The notes below the pieces were generated by a model. It was not told the origin of the DNA. It made no database searches and worked only from the letters and a program-made list of their open reading frames with translations. The translations under genes and the position numbers were made by a program. From NCBI GenBank assembly GCA_903927005.1, contig CAIYLH010000058.1, positions 1-59,355 of the forward strand: a stretch of 59,355 nt of DNA, given 5' to 3'. Of the stretch, positions 27,420 to 35,594 are shown piece after piece. Source of the stretch: an uncultured Pseudomonadota bacterium. Lineage in GTDB: Bacteria; Pseudomonadota; Gammaproteobacteria; Steroidobacterales; Steroidobacteraceae. Position 1 is the stretch's first letter. The number at the start of each line of letters is the position of its first letter.

Positions 27420-29426
27420 TCAGTCCGCAGGCGTCGTGCGGCTGCGCGCGCCTGCCAGCACCGCGCTGGCAACCTTGTAGAACAGTTCGGTGTTGTCCAT
27501 CACCCCGAAGAAGCGCGCCGAGCCGCGCCCGAAGGCCGACAGCGGCACATCGGCGCCGGTGTGCACCGCGGAGGCTCCCTCGACCTGACCGGTCACCTTA
27601 AAGGCGCCGGCGACACCCCGCGCCATCGGCGATGGCAGGTAGCCACGAGGGAACACCGGGAACGGCGATGGCGCCGCCATCGGCTGCTGGCCGTCGATCA
27701 GTGGCCGCAGGTTGGCGGCCCAGTCCTCGTTCCTGTCGCCGTTCGCGCCGTAGCCGATCAGCAGCTTGTGGTCCGGATCCATGCTCTGCGGATAACCGTC
27801 GGCGAGCATCCCATAGGCTGGAAATCCCGCCTCGTCGTAGCTCCCGACGACGCCGTCGCGCAGCGCGGCACTGCCGCCACCGGACTGCGCCCGCGCGGCC
27901 AGCGTGGCCGCGTCCAGGCGCGACGAACCGATAATCGACGACCCTCCCGTCTCGTGGTCCGCCGTGACGATCACCAGCGTCTCCGGATGGCGCTCGGCGA
28001 AGGCCTTCGCCACCGCGACCGCGCGATCGAACTCCAGCATCTCCAGCAGCCAGCGATCCGAATCCATCGCATGGGCCTGCTTGTCGATCGAGGCGCCCTC
28101 AACCATCAGGTAGAAGCCCTGTGGGGCGTGCTCGAGCACCGCGAGCGCCTTGGCCGTCATCTCGTCCAGCATCGGCTGGTCGGTGAGCCCGAATTCGGCC
28201 ACCACCGGCGAGGTACCACGACGCCCGCCGATCTTGTCGTAGGCGGCATTCATGTTGCCCCAGGCAAACAGGCCTAGCAGCGGCCGGTCGCCTGGCGCCG
28301 CGGCGAGCTCCTGCGCGGTCGCGGCGTAACTAAAGCCCGCGGCACGGAAATCAGCCACCAGGTCGCGCCCCGGGTTCAATGCACCACGCGCCGCGCCCCA
28401 GCCGCTGGCCAATGCCTCTGACAGCACATAGTCGGTCCTGGCGGCGCGCTGTGAGCCCGGCAGGCCGGCAGGCGTAAACCACTTGCGTCCCCCACCCATC
28501 AGCACTGTCAGCCCGGTCAGGCCGCGATCATCGAAATACTGATCGACAATGCCGGTACCGGCGCCACGGCTGCCGGTATGCACGGCGTTGGCGGCAGGCG
28601 TAGCGTCGAATACATCGGCGGTGGTGACGAGGCCAAGTTGGGTGCCGCGCGTGCGGTGGAGAAACTCGGACAGGTACTCGACGCGCGGATTGTCGAAGGG
28701 ATCGAGCGTGTCATCTGGCCACACACCTTCCTCGGAGTTGGCGGCCTTGTTGCCGGTCACATAGTTCGACATGCCCGGCGCGGAGTCGGTGACGATCGAG
28801 GTCAGTGAGGCGGTGCGCACCAGCGCGACGTGCGGGAACGTGTCCATCGCCAGCAGCCCGTTCGCCTTGCCCTGCGTGTAGCCGTGCGCCACGATCCGCG
28901 CCGCGGTACGGTGCGCGATGCCCATGCCATCGCCGAGCAGCAGGATCACGTTCTTCGCGCGCGGTCCGTGGCCCTCGGGCAGGTCGACCGCAAATGCACC
29001 GCGCGCCTCAGCCTCAGCACCATCCGACTGGCGCGCGACGACCTTCAGTTCGTGGATACCGGCTCGCTCCTGCCAAACGCCGCGCTGCGAGGCCACCAGC
29101 GTCCCCGTCGGCGTCGGCGTGCCGTCGCCGAGGCTCGGCACCAGACCGCGATCGATCCGCTCCGGCGCACCGCGCGACACCGGCAGGCCATCGACGAAGA
29201 ACGCAACCGCCGCGACCGCCTGACCCGCATCAGGGACAATGGTCGCCTGCAGGTCGAAGCGCTGGCCGGCCAGAAAGCGGGAGATCACCGGCACTGCCTC
29301 GCTGCCGGCGGACGCGGCGCTCGGGGGCGTCAGCCGCGTGATGCGCGGTGCTGACTCGACTTGCGCCGAGGCGACGCCCAGCAGCAGCAGGGTCAGACTT
29401 GAGATCGTCGACGGACGCATCCGCAC
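27420..29426 (-). CDS. Secreted alkaline phosphatase with extra N-terminal domain
   Basis: 668 residues with a signal peptide (cleavage after about residue 26). Residues 30-150 are beta-rich and look like an Ig-type domain (AVAAVAFFVDGLPVS, GIHELKVVARQSDG). The catalytic domain follows. GDGMG is at 165-169, the nucleophile is Ser215 in TDSAPGMSNYVTGNKA, metal-binding EGASIDKQAHAMD lies in the middle and TADHETGGSSI later. It hydrolyses phosphomonoesters in the periplasm or outside the cell. It is longer than E. coli PhoA because of the N-terminal domain and large insertions. No Pho box was found upstream. Confidence 0.88.
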   Translation of the reverse strand: MRMRPSTISSLTLLLLGVASAQVESAPRITRLTPPSAASAGSEAVPVISRFLAGQRFDLQATIVPDAGQAVAAVAFFVDGLPVSRGAPERIDRGLVPSLGDGTPTPTGTLVASQRGVWQERAGIHELKVVARQSDGAEAEARGAFAVDLPEGHGPRAKNVILLLGDGMGIAHRTAARIVAHGYTQGKANGLLAMDTFPHVALVRTASLTSIVTDSAPGMSNYVTGNKAANSEEGVWPDDTLDPFDNPRVEYLSEFLHRTRGTQLGLVTTADVFDATPAANAVHTGSRGAGTGIVDQYFDDRGLTGLTVLMGGGRKWFTPAGLPGSQRAARTDYVLSEALASGWGAARGALNPGRDLVADFRAAGFSYAATAQELAAAPGDRPLLGLFAWGNMNAAYDKIGGRRGTSPVVAEFGLTDQPMLDEMTAKALAVLEHAPQGFYLMVEGASIDKQAHAMDSDRWLLEMLEFDRAVAVAKAFAERHPETLVIVTADHETGGSSIIGSSRLDAATLAARAQSGGGSAALRDGVVGSYDEAGFPAYGMLADGYPQSMDPDHKLLIGYGANGDRNEDWAANLRPLIDGQQPMAAPSPFPVFPRGYLPSPMARGVAGAFKVTGQVEGASAVHTGADVPLSAFGRGSARFFGVMDNTELFYKVASAVLAGARSRTTPAD

Positions 29427-29544
29427 TCCAACAGCAGGACAGGGGCCATGAGCCTACCGCGCCGCGCGGCGCCAGACGATGACGATCCGAGGAATCGCGA
29501 AAATCCCTCGGGAAGCCCGCCGGCCAGGCGGCGGGCCATGCGCC

Positions 29545-30711
29545 TCAGTCAGCCCGCGCCGCCCGCTCAAGCCCCGCACGCAGGTCGTCAACCAGGTCGT
29601 CCACCGCCTCGATACCCACCGACAGCCGCAGCAGACTCTCGGTGATGCCCGCGCGCGCGCGCGCCTCCGGCGCCATCGCACCGTGCGTCATGGTCGCCGG
29701 GTGGGCAATCAGGCTCTCCACGCCGCCGAGCGATTCGGCGAGTGAGAAGTAGTCGAGCCCCTCGACCAGCGCCTTCACCGCCGGCAGTCCGCCGGCGAGC
29801 TCGAAGCTGACCATCGCCCCGAACCCCTTCTGCTGGCGCGCGGCAAGCGCGTGGCCCACATGGTCCGGCAGTCCCGGGTAGTAGGTCTGCGCTACCGCCG
29901 GGTGCGTGCTCAGCAGCTCTGCGATGCGCGCCGCGTTGGCTGCGTGCAGCGCGAGGCGCGGGTGCAAGGTGCGCAGCCCGCGCAGCGTCAGGAAGCTGTC
30001 GAACGGCGCGCCGGTGAGACCTAAGCAGTTGCCCCACCAGGCGAGCTCCTCCTGCAGTTCGGCATTGGCCGCGATCACCGCACCGCCGACAACGTCGCTG
30101 TGGCCATTCAAGTATTTGGTAGTCGAGTGCACGACGATATCGGCACCCAGCTCGATCGGCCGCTGCCAGACCGGTGACAGGAACGTGTTGTCGACGACCA
30201 CCAGCGCGCCGGCAGCGTGCGCAAGGGCGCTCGCGCGCTCCAGGTCGGTGATCCGCAGCAAGGGGTTCGACGGCGTCTCCAGCCAGACGAAACGCGGCCT
30301 GGCAGCAAGTGCCGTCGCAAACTCGGTCAGGTCGGTCGGATCGACGAACAGCACCTTGAGGATGCCCTGTCGCTCGAAGCCGGTGAACAGACGGAACGTG
30401 CCGCCATAGCAGTCACGCGGCACGAGCACGGTCTCGCCGGCCTTGCACAGGTGCGCCACCAGCGCCACCGCCGCCATGCCGGACGCGGTGACCACCGCAC
30501 CGGCGCCCCCCTCCAGCTCGGCCAACGCGTCGCCAAGCGCGTCGCGGGTCGGGTTGCCCGAGCGCGAATAATCGTAGCGCCCCTTCACCCCGAAACTGGC
30601 GAAGGAGAACGTCGAGGTCAGGTGCAACGGCGGCACGACCGCACCGTGCTGCGTGTCGGAATCCAAGGCAGCACGCACAAGGCGCGTGCGCGGGTCGGCA
30701 GGACGGGTCAT
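29545..30711 (-). CDS. metB: Cystathionine gamma-synthase / O-succinylhomoserine (thiol)-lyase
   Basis: 388 residues, Cys/Met metabolism PLP enzyme family. The PLP lysine is in HSTTKYLNGHSDVVGG. Other landmarks are RYDYSRSGNPTRDAL, ETPSNPLLRITDL, VVDNTFLSP and the C-terminal SLAESLGGVESLIAHPATMTH. It uses the activated homoserine made by MetX to form cystathionine. The start overlaps the metX stop (ATGA), so the pair forms one operon under the SAM riboswitch. Cystathionine beta-lyase or MetZ activity cannot be excluded from sequence alone, but the MetX pairing favours MetB. Confidence 0.87.
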   Translation of the reverse strand: MTRPADPRTRLVRAALDSDTQHGAVVPPLHLTSTFSFASFGVKGRYDYSRSGNPTRDALGDALAELEGGAGAVVTASGMAAVALVAHLCKAGETVLVPRDCYGGTFRLFTGFERQGILKVLFVDPTDLTEFATALAARPRFVWLETPSNPLLRITDLERASALAHAAGALVVVDNTFLSPVWQRPIELGADIVVHSTTKYLNGHSDVVGGAVIAANAELQEELAWWGNCLGLTGAPFDSFLTLRGLRTLHPRLALHAANAARIAELLSTHPAVAQTYYPGLPDHVGHALAARQQKGFGAMVSFELAGGLPAVKALVEGLDYFSLAESLGGVESLIAHPATMTHGAMAPEARARAGITESLLRLSVGIEAVDDLVDDLRAGLERAARAD

Positions 30712-31724
30712 CGAGCGGATCCTTCAAGGCAATCAGCAAAGATCGGTCGCAGCGCATCGCCTTCCTTCAGGAAGGCATCGTGACCGTAGATGGAGTCCAG
30801 CGTCGAGAGCCGCCCCGCGGGCAGGCGCGCGACGAAGCCCTGCATGTGCTCGTAGGGCACCAGCTCGTCTTCGCGTACCGCAACCGCCGTCACCGGCACC
30901 GCCACGCGAGCCGCATCGAGGCGAAACAGGTCGATCGACTCGGACAGTGCGATAAACGACTCAGGTCGGTACTGCGCGACGTAGGCATCACCGCGCGCAA
31001 ACAGGTAGTCCTCGATCGGCAGGCGGAAGCGATCCTCGTCGCGGCGCGGCTCGCCGGAGAAGCGCGCCTCGAACTCGCGCGGCGTACGGTAGGTGCACAT
31101 GGCGAGCGCACGGGCGAGCTTGAGGCCGCCGCTGGCGTCCCCGGTGCGGATACCGAAGCGGACGATCTCCCGCTCCACCGCGCGCCAGCCCGAGGCCATC
31201 GGATGGATCCGATCCGCCGCCGAAATCACCAGCAGACGCCGCACGAGCTCCGGGTAGCGCAAGCCGATCGCAAGGGCGACCTGGCCGCCGTACGAGGCAC
31301 CCACCGCCGCGTGCAGCGGCGCTTCACCGAGCGCGCGGATCACCGCGGCGATCGCATCGGCCTGATCGAAGGCGGACAGTGCTGGCAGCAGCGGACCGCC
31401 GCGGGCGGGCCCGGTGGAATCGGCGCTGCCGCCGAGGTAGTCGACGCCCAGCACGCGATACCGATCGGTATCAAGCGCGCGACCGGCGCCGACCACCGGC
31501 GACCACCAGCCGCGATCCTCCGCGCCAACGCGGCGGTGACCGGAGATGCCGCCCACGGCGAGCACCAGCGGCGCGCCCGCGGGACCGACGATCCGCCAGG
31601 CCATCACGGCATCGGTCAGTTCGCCACCGTGATGCAGCGACAACGGCGATGGCAGGCGCACGATCCCCTCGAGCGGTTCGTCGATCGGGGCCGCGGCGGG
31701 CGGGGTGTTCACAGGGGCACTCAT
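30708..31724 (-). CDS. metX: Homoserine O-acyltransferase, MetX type
   Basis: 338 residues from the ATG at 31724, which has GAGGAG upstream. It is an alpha/beta-hydrolase fold with the nucleophile elbow GASYGGQVAL (Ser), a strand-end VREDELVPYEHMQGF (Asp) and the catalytic GHDAFLKEG (His). It activates homoserine for methionine synthesis. In Xanthomonas-type bacteria such MetX proteins are often succinyltransferases, and the gene sits with metB rather than metY, so O-succinyl transfer is favoured but not proven. The leader carries a SAM-I riboswitch. Confidence 0.88.
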   Translation of the reverse strand: MSAPVNTPPAAAPIDEPLEGIVRLPSPLSLHHGGELTDAVMAWRIVGPAGAPLVLAVGGISGHRRVGAEDRGWWSPVVGAGRALDTDRYRVLGVDYLGGSADSTGPARGGPLLPALSAFDQADAIAAVIRALGEAPLHAAVGASYGGQVALAIGLRYPELVRRLLVISAADRIHPMASGWRAVEREIVRFGIRTGDASGGLKLARALAMCTYRTPREFEARFSGEPRRDEDRFRLPIEDYLFARGDAYVAQYRPESFIALSESIDLFRLDAARVAVPVTAVAVREDELVPYEHMQGFVARLPAGRLSTLDSIYGHDAFLKEGDALRPIFADCLEGSAR

Positions 31725-31816
31725 CGGGACTCCTCGGGCAGACGCGCTGGCGCACACTCCCGAACCGCTGCACGCGGTACCGGCACGCCCGGGATCTAAC
31801 CCGGAACGGACGGCGA

Positions 31817-31918
31817 CCTATCTACCGGATCGGTGGGATCCGCAGGAGTTGGCACCTGAACGCTTCGCGCAGGTTGCCCCGGCTTCAAAGGGCCAGTCCC
31901 TCAGCCGGTCTAGATAGG
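31817..31918 (-). promoter_or_regulatory. SAM-I (S-box) riboswitch upstream of metX-metB
   Basis: Read on the minus strand, the P1 helix CCTATCTA / TAGATAGG encloses the whole S-box core: GAGGGACTGGCCC, then GAAGCC, GGCAACC, a variable hairpin, AGGTGCCAA and CTCC. All match the SAM-I consensus closely. The ATG of metX is 93 bases further on. The segment between holds a CCGGG/CCCGG hairpin and a CGGGA/TCCCG pairing that would enclose the GAGGAG ribosome site, and no T-run, so control is more likely at translation than termination. Confidence 0.93.
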
Positions 31919-31926
31919 CAGGAGGA

Positions 31927-31956
31927 AGTCTACGGAGCGTTGCCGCACCGCGTCAA
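31927..31956 (-). promoter_or_regulatory. Promoter of the metX-metB riboswitch transcript
   Basis: On the minus strand TTGACG (complement 31951-31956), an 18-base spacer and TAGACT (complement 31927-31932). It places the transcript start at about the first base of the riboswitch P1 helix, which is the expected spacing. Confidence 0.6.
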
Positions 31957-31981
31957 GAACGCTTGCCCGCAATCAAACAAT

Positions 31982-31999
31982 GTATTAATGTACTAATAC
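31982..31999 (+). promoter_or_regulatory. TrpR-like operator in front of the his operon
   Basis: The inverted repeat GTATTA-ATGTAC-TAATAC lies 20 bases before the start of the TrpR-related gene. Its arm length and spacing equal those of the E. coli Trp operator (GTACTA-n6-TAGTAC). It overlaps a possible -10 (TAATGT, 31986-31991, with TTGCCC at 31963-31968, 17-base spacer). It is therefore a good candidate for autogenous repression of the regulator and his genes. Binding is inferred. Confidence 0.6.
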
Positions 32000-32019
32000 G
32001 CTATTACAACCGTGGCACG

Positions 32020-32337
32020 ATGAAAATTCACCGCCCGCTGAGTCCCCGCCAAGAAGCGCTGGCAGAAAAAGCCCTCTATCAGGGCATTCTGACGCTGCAG
32101 AACGCCGACGAATGCCGGGCCTTCTTCCGCGACCTGTGCACGCCGGCGGAACTGCAGGCGCTGGCCGACCGCTGGGCGGTGGTCGACCTGCTGCGCCAGG
32201 ACCTGCCCTACCGCGAGATTCACCGGCTCACCGGCGTCAGCGTCACAACCATCGGCCGGGTGGCACGCTGCCTGCTCGCCGGCCACGGCGGCTACGCGCT
32301 CGCCGCACACCGTACACATGAGGTCAAGAATGGATAA
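32020..32337 (+). CDS. TrpR-related regulator, YerC/YecD family
   Basis: 105 residues from the ATG at 32020; the longer frame would read through the operator. It has the all-helical TrpR-like fold. FFRDLCTPAELQALADRWAV is the dimer part and DLPYREIHRLTGVSVTTIGR the helix-turn-helix with the TrpR-like recognition helix. Members of this family have been linked to histidine-gene regulation in other bacteria. Here it heads the his operon, overlaps hisG by 8 bases, and is preceded by a Trp-operator-like palindrome. No his-leader peptide with histidine codons is present, so this protein probably replaces attenuation. Confidence 0.87.
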   Translation: MKIHRPLSPRQEALAEKALYQGILTLQNADECRAFFRDLCTPAELQALADRWAVVDLLRQDLPYREIHRLTGVSVTTIGRVARCLLAGHGGYALAAHRTHEVKNG

Positions 32338-33229
32338 GGAACAACGCCTGCGCGTCGCAATCCAAAAGAGCGGTCGACTGACCGATCACTCGCTGGATCT
32401 GCTGAGCCGCTGCGGCCTCAAGTACAGCCGCGGCAAGGACCAGCTGCTGTGCTACGGCGAGAACATGCCACTGGACGTGCTGCTGGTGCGCGATGACGAC
32501 ATTCCCGATCTCGTCCGCGAGGACGTCTGTGATCTGGGCATCGTCGGCGGCAACGTCGTCAACGAAAAGCGACTCAGCTTCCTCGCACGCGGCGTCGAGC
32601 CGCTGTTCGAGGTGCTGCAGTCACTCGACTTCGGGCGCTGCCGACTGTCCATCGCCGTTCCCGACAACTTCAACTACACCGGCCCGCAGAGCCTCGCGGG
32701 CCGGCGCATCGCCACCACCTATCCGCACACGACCAGCCACTGGCTGGCGGAGAACGGCGTGCCGGCTGAGGTGGTCACGCTGTCCGGCGCGGTCGAGATC
32801 GCGCCCCGCCTGGGCCGTGCCGATGTCATCTGCGACCTCGTCTCGACCGGCAGCACGCTGCAGGCCAACCACCTGCGCGAGAGCGAGGTCGTGATGCAAA
32901 GCCAGGCACTGCTGATCCGCACGCCGGTGCCGCTGCCACAGGCCAAGGAAGACTGGCTCAACCGGATCTTGCTGCGCATCGACGGCGTTCAGCAGGTGAA
33001 GGAGAGCAAGTACATCATGCTGCACGCGCCGCGCTCGGCACTGGCGGAAATCCGCCGCCTGCTGCCAGGCTCGGAGTCGCCGACGATCATTCCGCTGGAG
33101 GGCACCACCGACAAGGTCGCCATCCACGCGGTCTGCCGTGAGAACGTGTTCTGGGAGACGCTCGAGAGCCTCAAGCGCGCCGGCGCAAGCTCGCTGCTGG
33201 TGCTACCCGTCGAGAAGATGCTCGCCTGA
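32330..33229 (+). CDS. hisG: ATP phosphoribosyltransferase, long form
   Basis: 299 residues from the ATG at 32330, with GAGG upstream. It is the long HisG with its own C-terminal ACT-like regulatory domain, so no HisZ is needed. Motifs: RVAIQKSGRLTDHSLDLL, DLGIVGGNVVNEK, the phosphate-binding ICDLVSTGSTLQANHL and the C-terminal TIIPLEGTTDKVAIH. It is the first enzyme of histidine synthesis and is feedback-inhibited by histidine. The TGA overlaps the hisD ATG. Confidence 0.95.
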   Translation: MDKEQRLRVAIQKSGRLTDHSLDLLSRCGLKYSRGKDQLLCYGENMPLDVLLVRDDDIPDLVREDVCDLGIVGGNVVNEKRLSFLARGVEPLFEVLQSLDFGRCRLSIAVPDNFNYTGPQSLAGRRIATTYPHTTSHWLAENGVPAEVVTLSGAVEIAPRLGRADVICDLVSTGSTLQANHLRESEVVMQSQALLIRTPVPLPQAKEDWLNRILLRIDGVQQVKESKYIMLHAPRSALAEIRRLLPGSESPTIIPLEGTTDKVAIHAVCRENVFWETLESLKRAGASSLLVLPVEKMLA

Positions 33230-34536
33230 TGCTCGCGCTCTATCACTGGTCCGGACTGACCGACGCTGCTCGCGCCGCGCTGCTGCGCCGTCCGGCGCAG
33301 GACAATGCCGAGGAACTTTCCACTGCAGTGGAGGCGATCATCGCTGCTGTGCGTGCCCGCGGCGACGCCGCGCTGGCCGACTACACGCGTCGCTTCGACG
33401 GCGTGGAGATCCAGACGCTACGCGTCACGGCTGCCGAGTTCGCGACCGCAGAGGCGGCATTGCCTACTGCCGCACACGCAGCGATCGACCGCGCGATCGC
33501 GAACGTGCGCCGTTTCCACGAAGCACAACGCCTGCCGCCGCTGTCGATGGAGACCTCGCCCGGCGTGCGCTGCGAGCGCATCGAAGTGCCGCTGGCCGCG
33601 GTTGGCCTGTACGTACCGGCAGGCTCCGCACCGCTGCCCTCGGCCGCCATCATGACTGCGGTGCCCGCCGCGATTGCCGGCTGCCCGACGCGCGTGCTGT
33701 GCACGCCGCCGCGCCGCGATGGCGCGGCAGACGCGGCGGTGCTGGTGGCTGCACGACGCGCCGGTGTCGACGAGGTCTACAAGGTCGGCGGCGCCCAGGC
33801 GATCGCGGCGATGGCCTACGGCACCGCCTCGATCCCGAAGGTCGACAAGATCTGTGGTCCGGGCAATGCCTGGGTGACGGCGGCGAAGCTTGCGGTCGCA
33901 CGCGACCCGGAAGGTGCCGCGCTCGACCTGCCCGCCGGCCCCTCCGAAGTGCTGGTGATCGCGGATGACTCGGCGCGCGCGGCATTCGTCGCCGCCGACC
34001 TGCTGGCGCAGGCCGAACACGACCCGTCTGCACAGGTCATCCTCGTGACGCCCTCGGCGGCGCTCGCGGCTGCGGTGATCGATGAAGTGGCGCGCCAGCA
34101 GATGGCGCTCAGCCGCCGGGCGATCACCGCACAGGCACTCCTGGCCAGCCGGGTGATCCTGGTGGCGGACCTCGCCACCGCATTCGCCGTCAGCAATGCC
34201 TATGCCCCCGAGCACCTGATCCTGGAAATCGACGCAGCGCGCGACTGGCTGGGTGCCGTCCGCGCCGCAGGCTCGGTGTTCCTCGGTCACTGGTCGCCCG
34301 AATCGATCGGCGACTATTGCAGCGGCACCAACCACGTGCTGCCGACCTACGGCTACGCCCGGGCTTTCTCCGGCCTGTCCGTGGGCGACTTCATGCGCCG
34401 CATCACCGTGCAGGAACTGACGCCGGCAGGCCTTCAGGACCTCGGCCCGGTCGCCCAGGTACTCGCCGGACTGGAAGGGCTCGACGGTCACGCACAGGCC
34501 GTCGCGGTCCGCCTCGCGGCACTGGCGGCACCATGA
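33229..34536 (+). CDS. hisD: Histidinol dehydrogenase
   Basis: 435 residues. Typical blocks are VGLYVPAGSAPLPSAAIM, KICGPGNAWVTAAKLAV, LPAGPSEVLVIAD, LAQAEHDPSAQ (Zn and catalytic residues) and the late SIGDYCSGTNHVLPTYG with the catalytic His. It catalyses the final two oxidations from histidinol to histidine with NAD and Zn. Its ATG overlaps the hisG stop, and its own stop overlaps the hisC start. Confidence 0.96.
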   Translation: MLALYHWSGLTDAARAALLRRPAQDNAEELSTAVEAIIAAVRARGDAALADYTRRFDGVEIQTLRVTAAEFATAEAALPTAAHAAIDRAIANVRRFHEAQRLPPLSMETSPGVRCERIEVPLAAVGLYVPAGSAPLPSAAIMTAVPAAIAGCPTRVLCTPPRRDGAADAAVLVAARRAGVDEVYKVGGAQAIAAMAYGTASIPKVDKICGPGNAWVTAAKLAVARDPEGAALDLPAGPSEVLVIADDSARAAFVAADLLAQAEHDPSAQVILVTPSAALAAAVIDEVARQQMALSRRAITAQALLASRVILVADLATAFAVSNAYAPEHLILEIDAARDWLGAVRAAGSVFLGHWSPESIGDYCSGTNHVLPTYGYARAFSGLSVGDFMRRITVQELTPAGLQDLGPVAQVLAGLEGLDGHAQAVAVRLAALAAP

Positions 34537-35594
34537 ACATCGCCACCCGCCTCGCCCGCCCCGAAATACTCGCGCTCGAGTCCTACTCGCACGCCAGCTG
34601 GGACCCGACGCTAGAACGCCTGCATGCCAATGAAAACCCGTGGCGCTATACCGGCGACAACACCCCCGCGGGCCTCAACCGCTATCCCGAGCCCCACCCG
34701 CTCGCGCTCGAAGCCCGACTCGCGACGCTGTACGGCGTCACGGCCCAGCAGCTACTCGCCGGCCGCGGCTCGGACGAGGGCATCGACCTGTTGACCCGCG
34801 CCTTCCTGATGCCCGGACACGATGCCGCACTGATCTGTCCGCCGACCTTCGGCATGTACGCGGTCGCGACACGGATCCAGGGGGCGCGCGTGATCGAGGT
34901 GCCGCTACAGGCCGCGAACGGCTACGCGCTCGACGAGGACGCCGTGCTCGCCGCGGTGGGACCGCGCGTCAAGCTGCTGTTCCTGTGTTCGCCAGGCAAC
35001 CCGACCGGCAGCGCACTGGACCCGGACGCCATCGAGCGGATCCTGCGCGCGCTGGCGGGCCGGGCGCTGGTGGTGGTCGATGAGGCCTACGCCGAGTTCG
35101 CGGCGACGGGCAGCTTCGCGACACGCCTGGACGCGCACCAGAACCTGGTCGTGCTGCGCACGCTGTCCAAGGCCTATGCGCTGGCCGGCGCCCGCTGCGG
35201 TGCGGTGCTTGCCGACCCATCCGTGATCGGACTGCTGCGGCGGATCATCCCGCCCTACTCGATGCCAACCCCCAGCATCGACGCAGTACTCGCGGCGCTG
35301 GCAGTAGCACCGCTCGCGCAGGCGCAGTTGCGCATCGAGCTACTCAAACTCGAACGGGAGCGCCTGCACGCGGCCTTGGCCGAACTGGCGCTGGTGCGCC
35401 GGGTGCAGGCTAGCGATGCGAACTTCCTCTACCTCGAGTGCAGCGACGCCGCCGAGGTGATGAGCCGCGCCCGCGACGCGGGCCTGCTGCTGCGTGACTT
35501 CAGCCGCGGCCGCTACACGCCTGGCGGCGTGCGCGTCACGATCGGCACGTCCTCCCAGAACGACCGCCTGCTCGAGGCACTGGCACGCCCATGA
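34533..35594 (+). CDS. hisC: Histidinol-phosphate aminotransferase
   Basis: 353 residues from the ATG at 34533 overlapping the hisD TGA. Fold-type I PLP enzyme: LHANENPW, LLAGRGSDEGIDLL, CSPGNPTGSALD, VVDEAYAEFA, and the PLP lysine in RTLSKAYALAGARCG. RVTIGTSSQND near the end carries the substrate-binding Arg. Frames upstream within hisD are shadows. Confidence 0.95.
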   Translation: MNIATRLARPEILALESYSHASWDPTLERLHANENPWRYTGDNTPAGLNRYPEPHPLALEARLATLYGVTAQQLLAGRGSDEGIDLLTRAFLMPGHDAALICPPTFGMYAVATRIQGARVIEVPLQAANGYALDEDAVLAAVGPRVKLLFLCSPGNPTGSALDPDAIERILRALAGRALVVVDEAYAEFAATGSFATRLDAHQNLVVLRTLSKAYALAGARCGAVLADPSVIGLLRRIIPPYSMPTPSIDAVLAALAVAPLAQAQLRIELLKLERERLHAALAELALVRRVQASDANFLYLECSDAAEVMSRARDAGLLLRDFSRGRYTPGGVRVTIGTSSQNDRLLEALARP

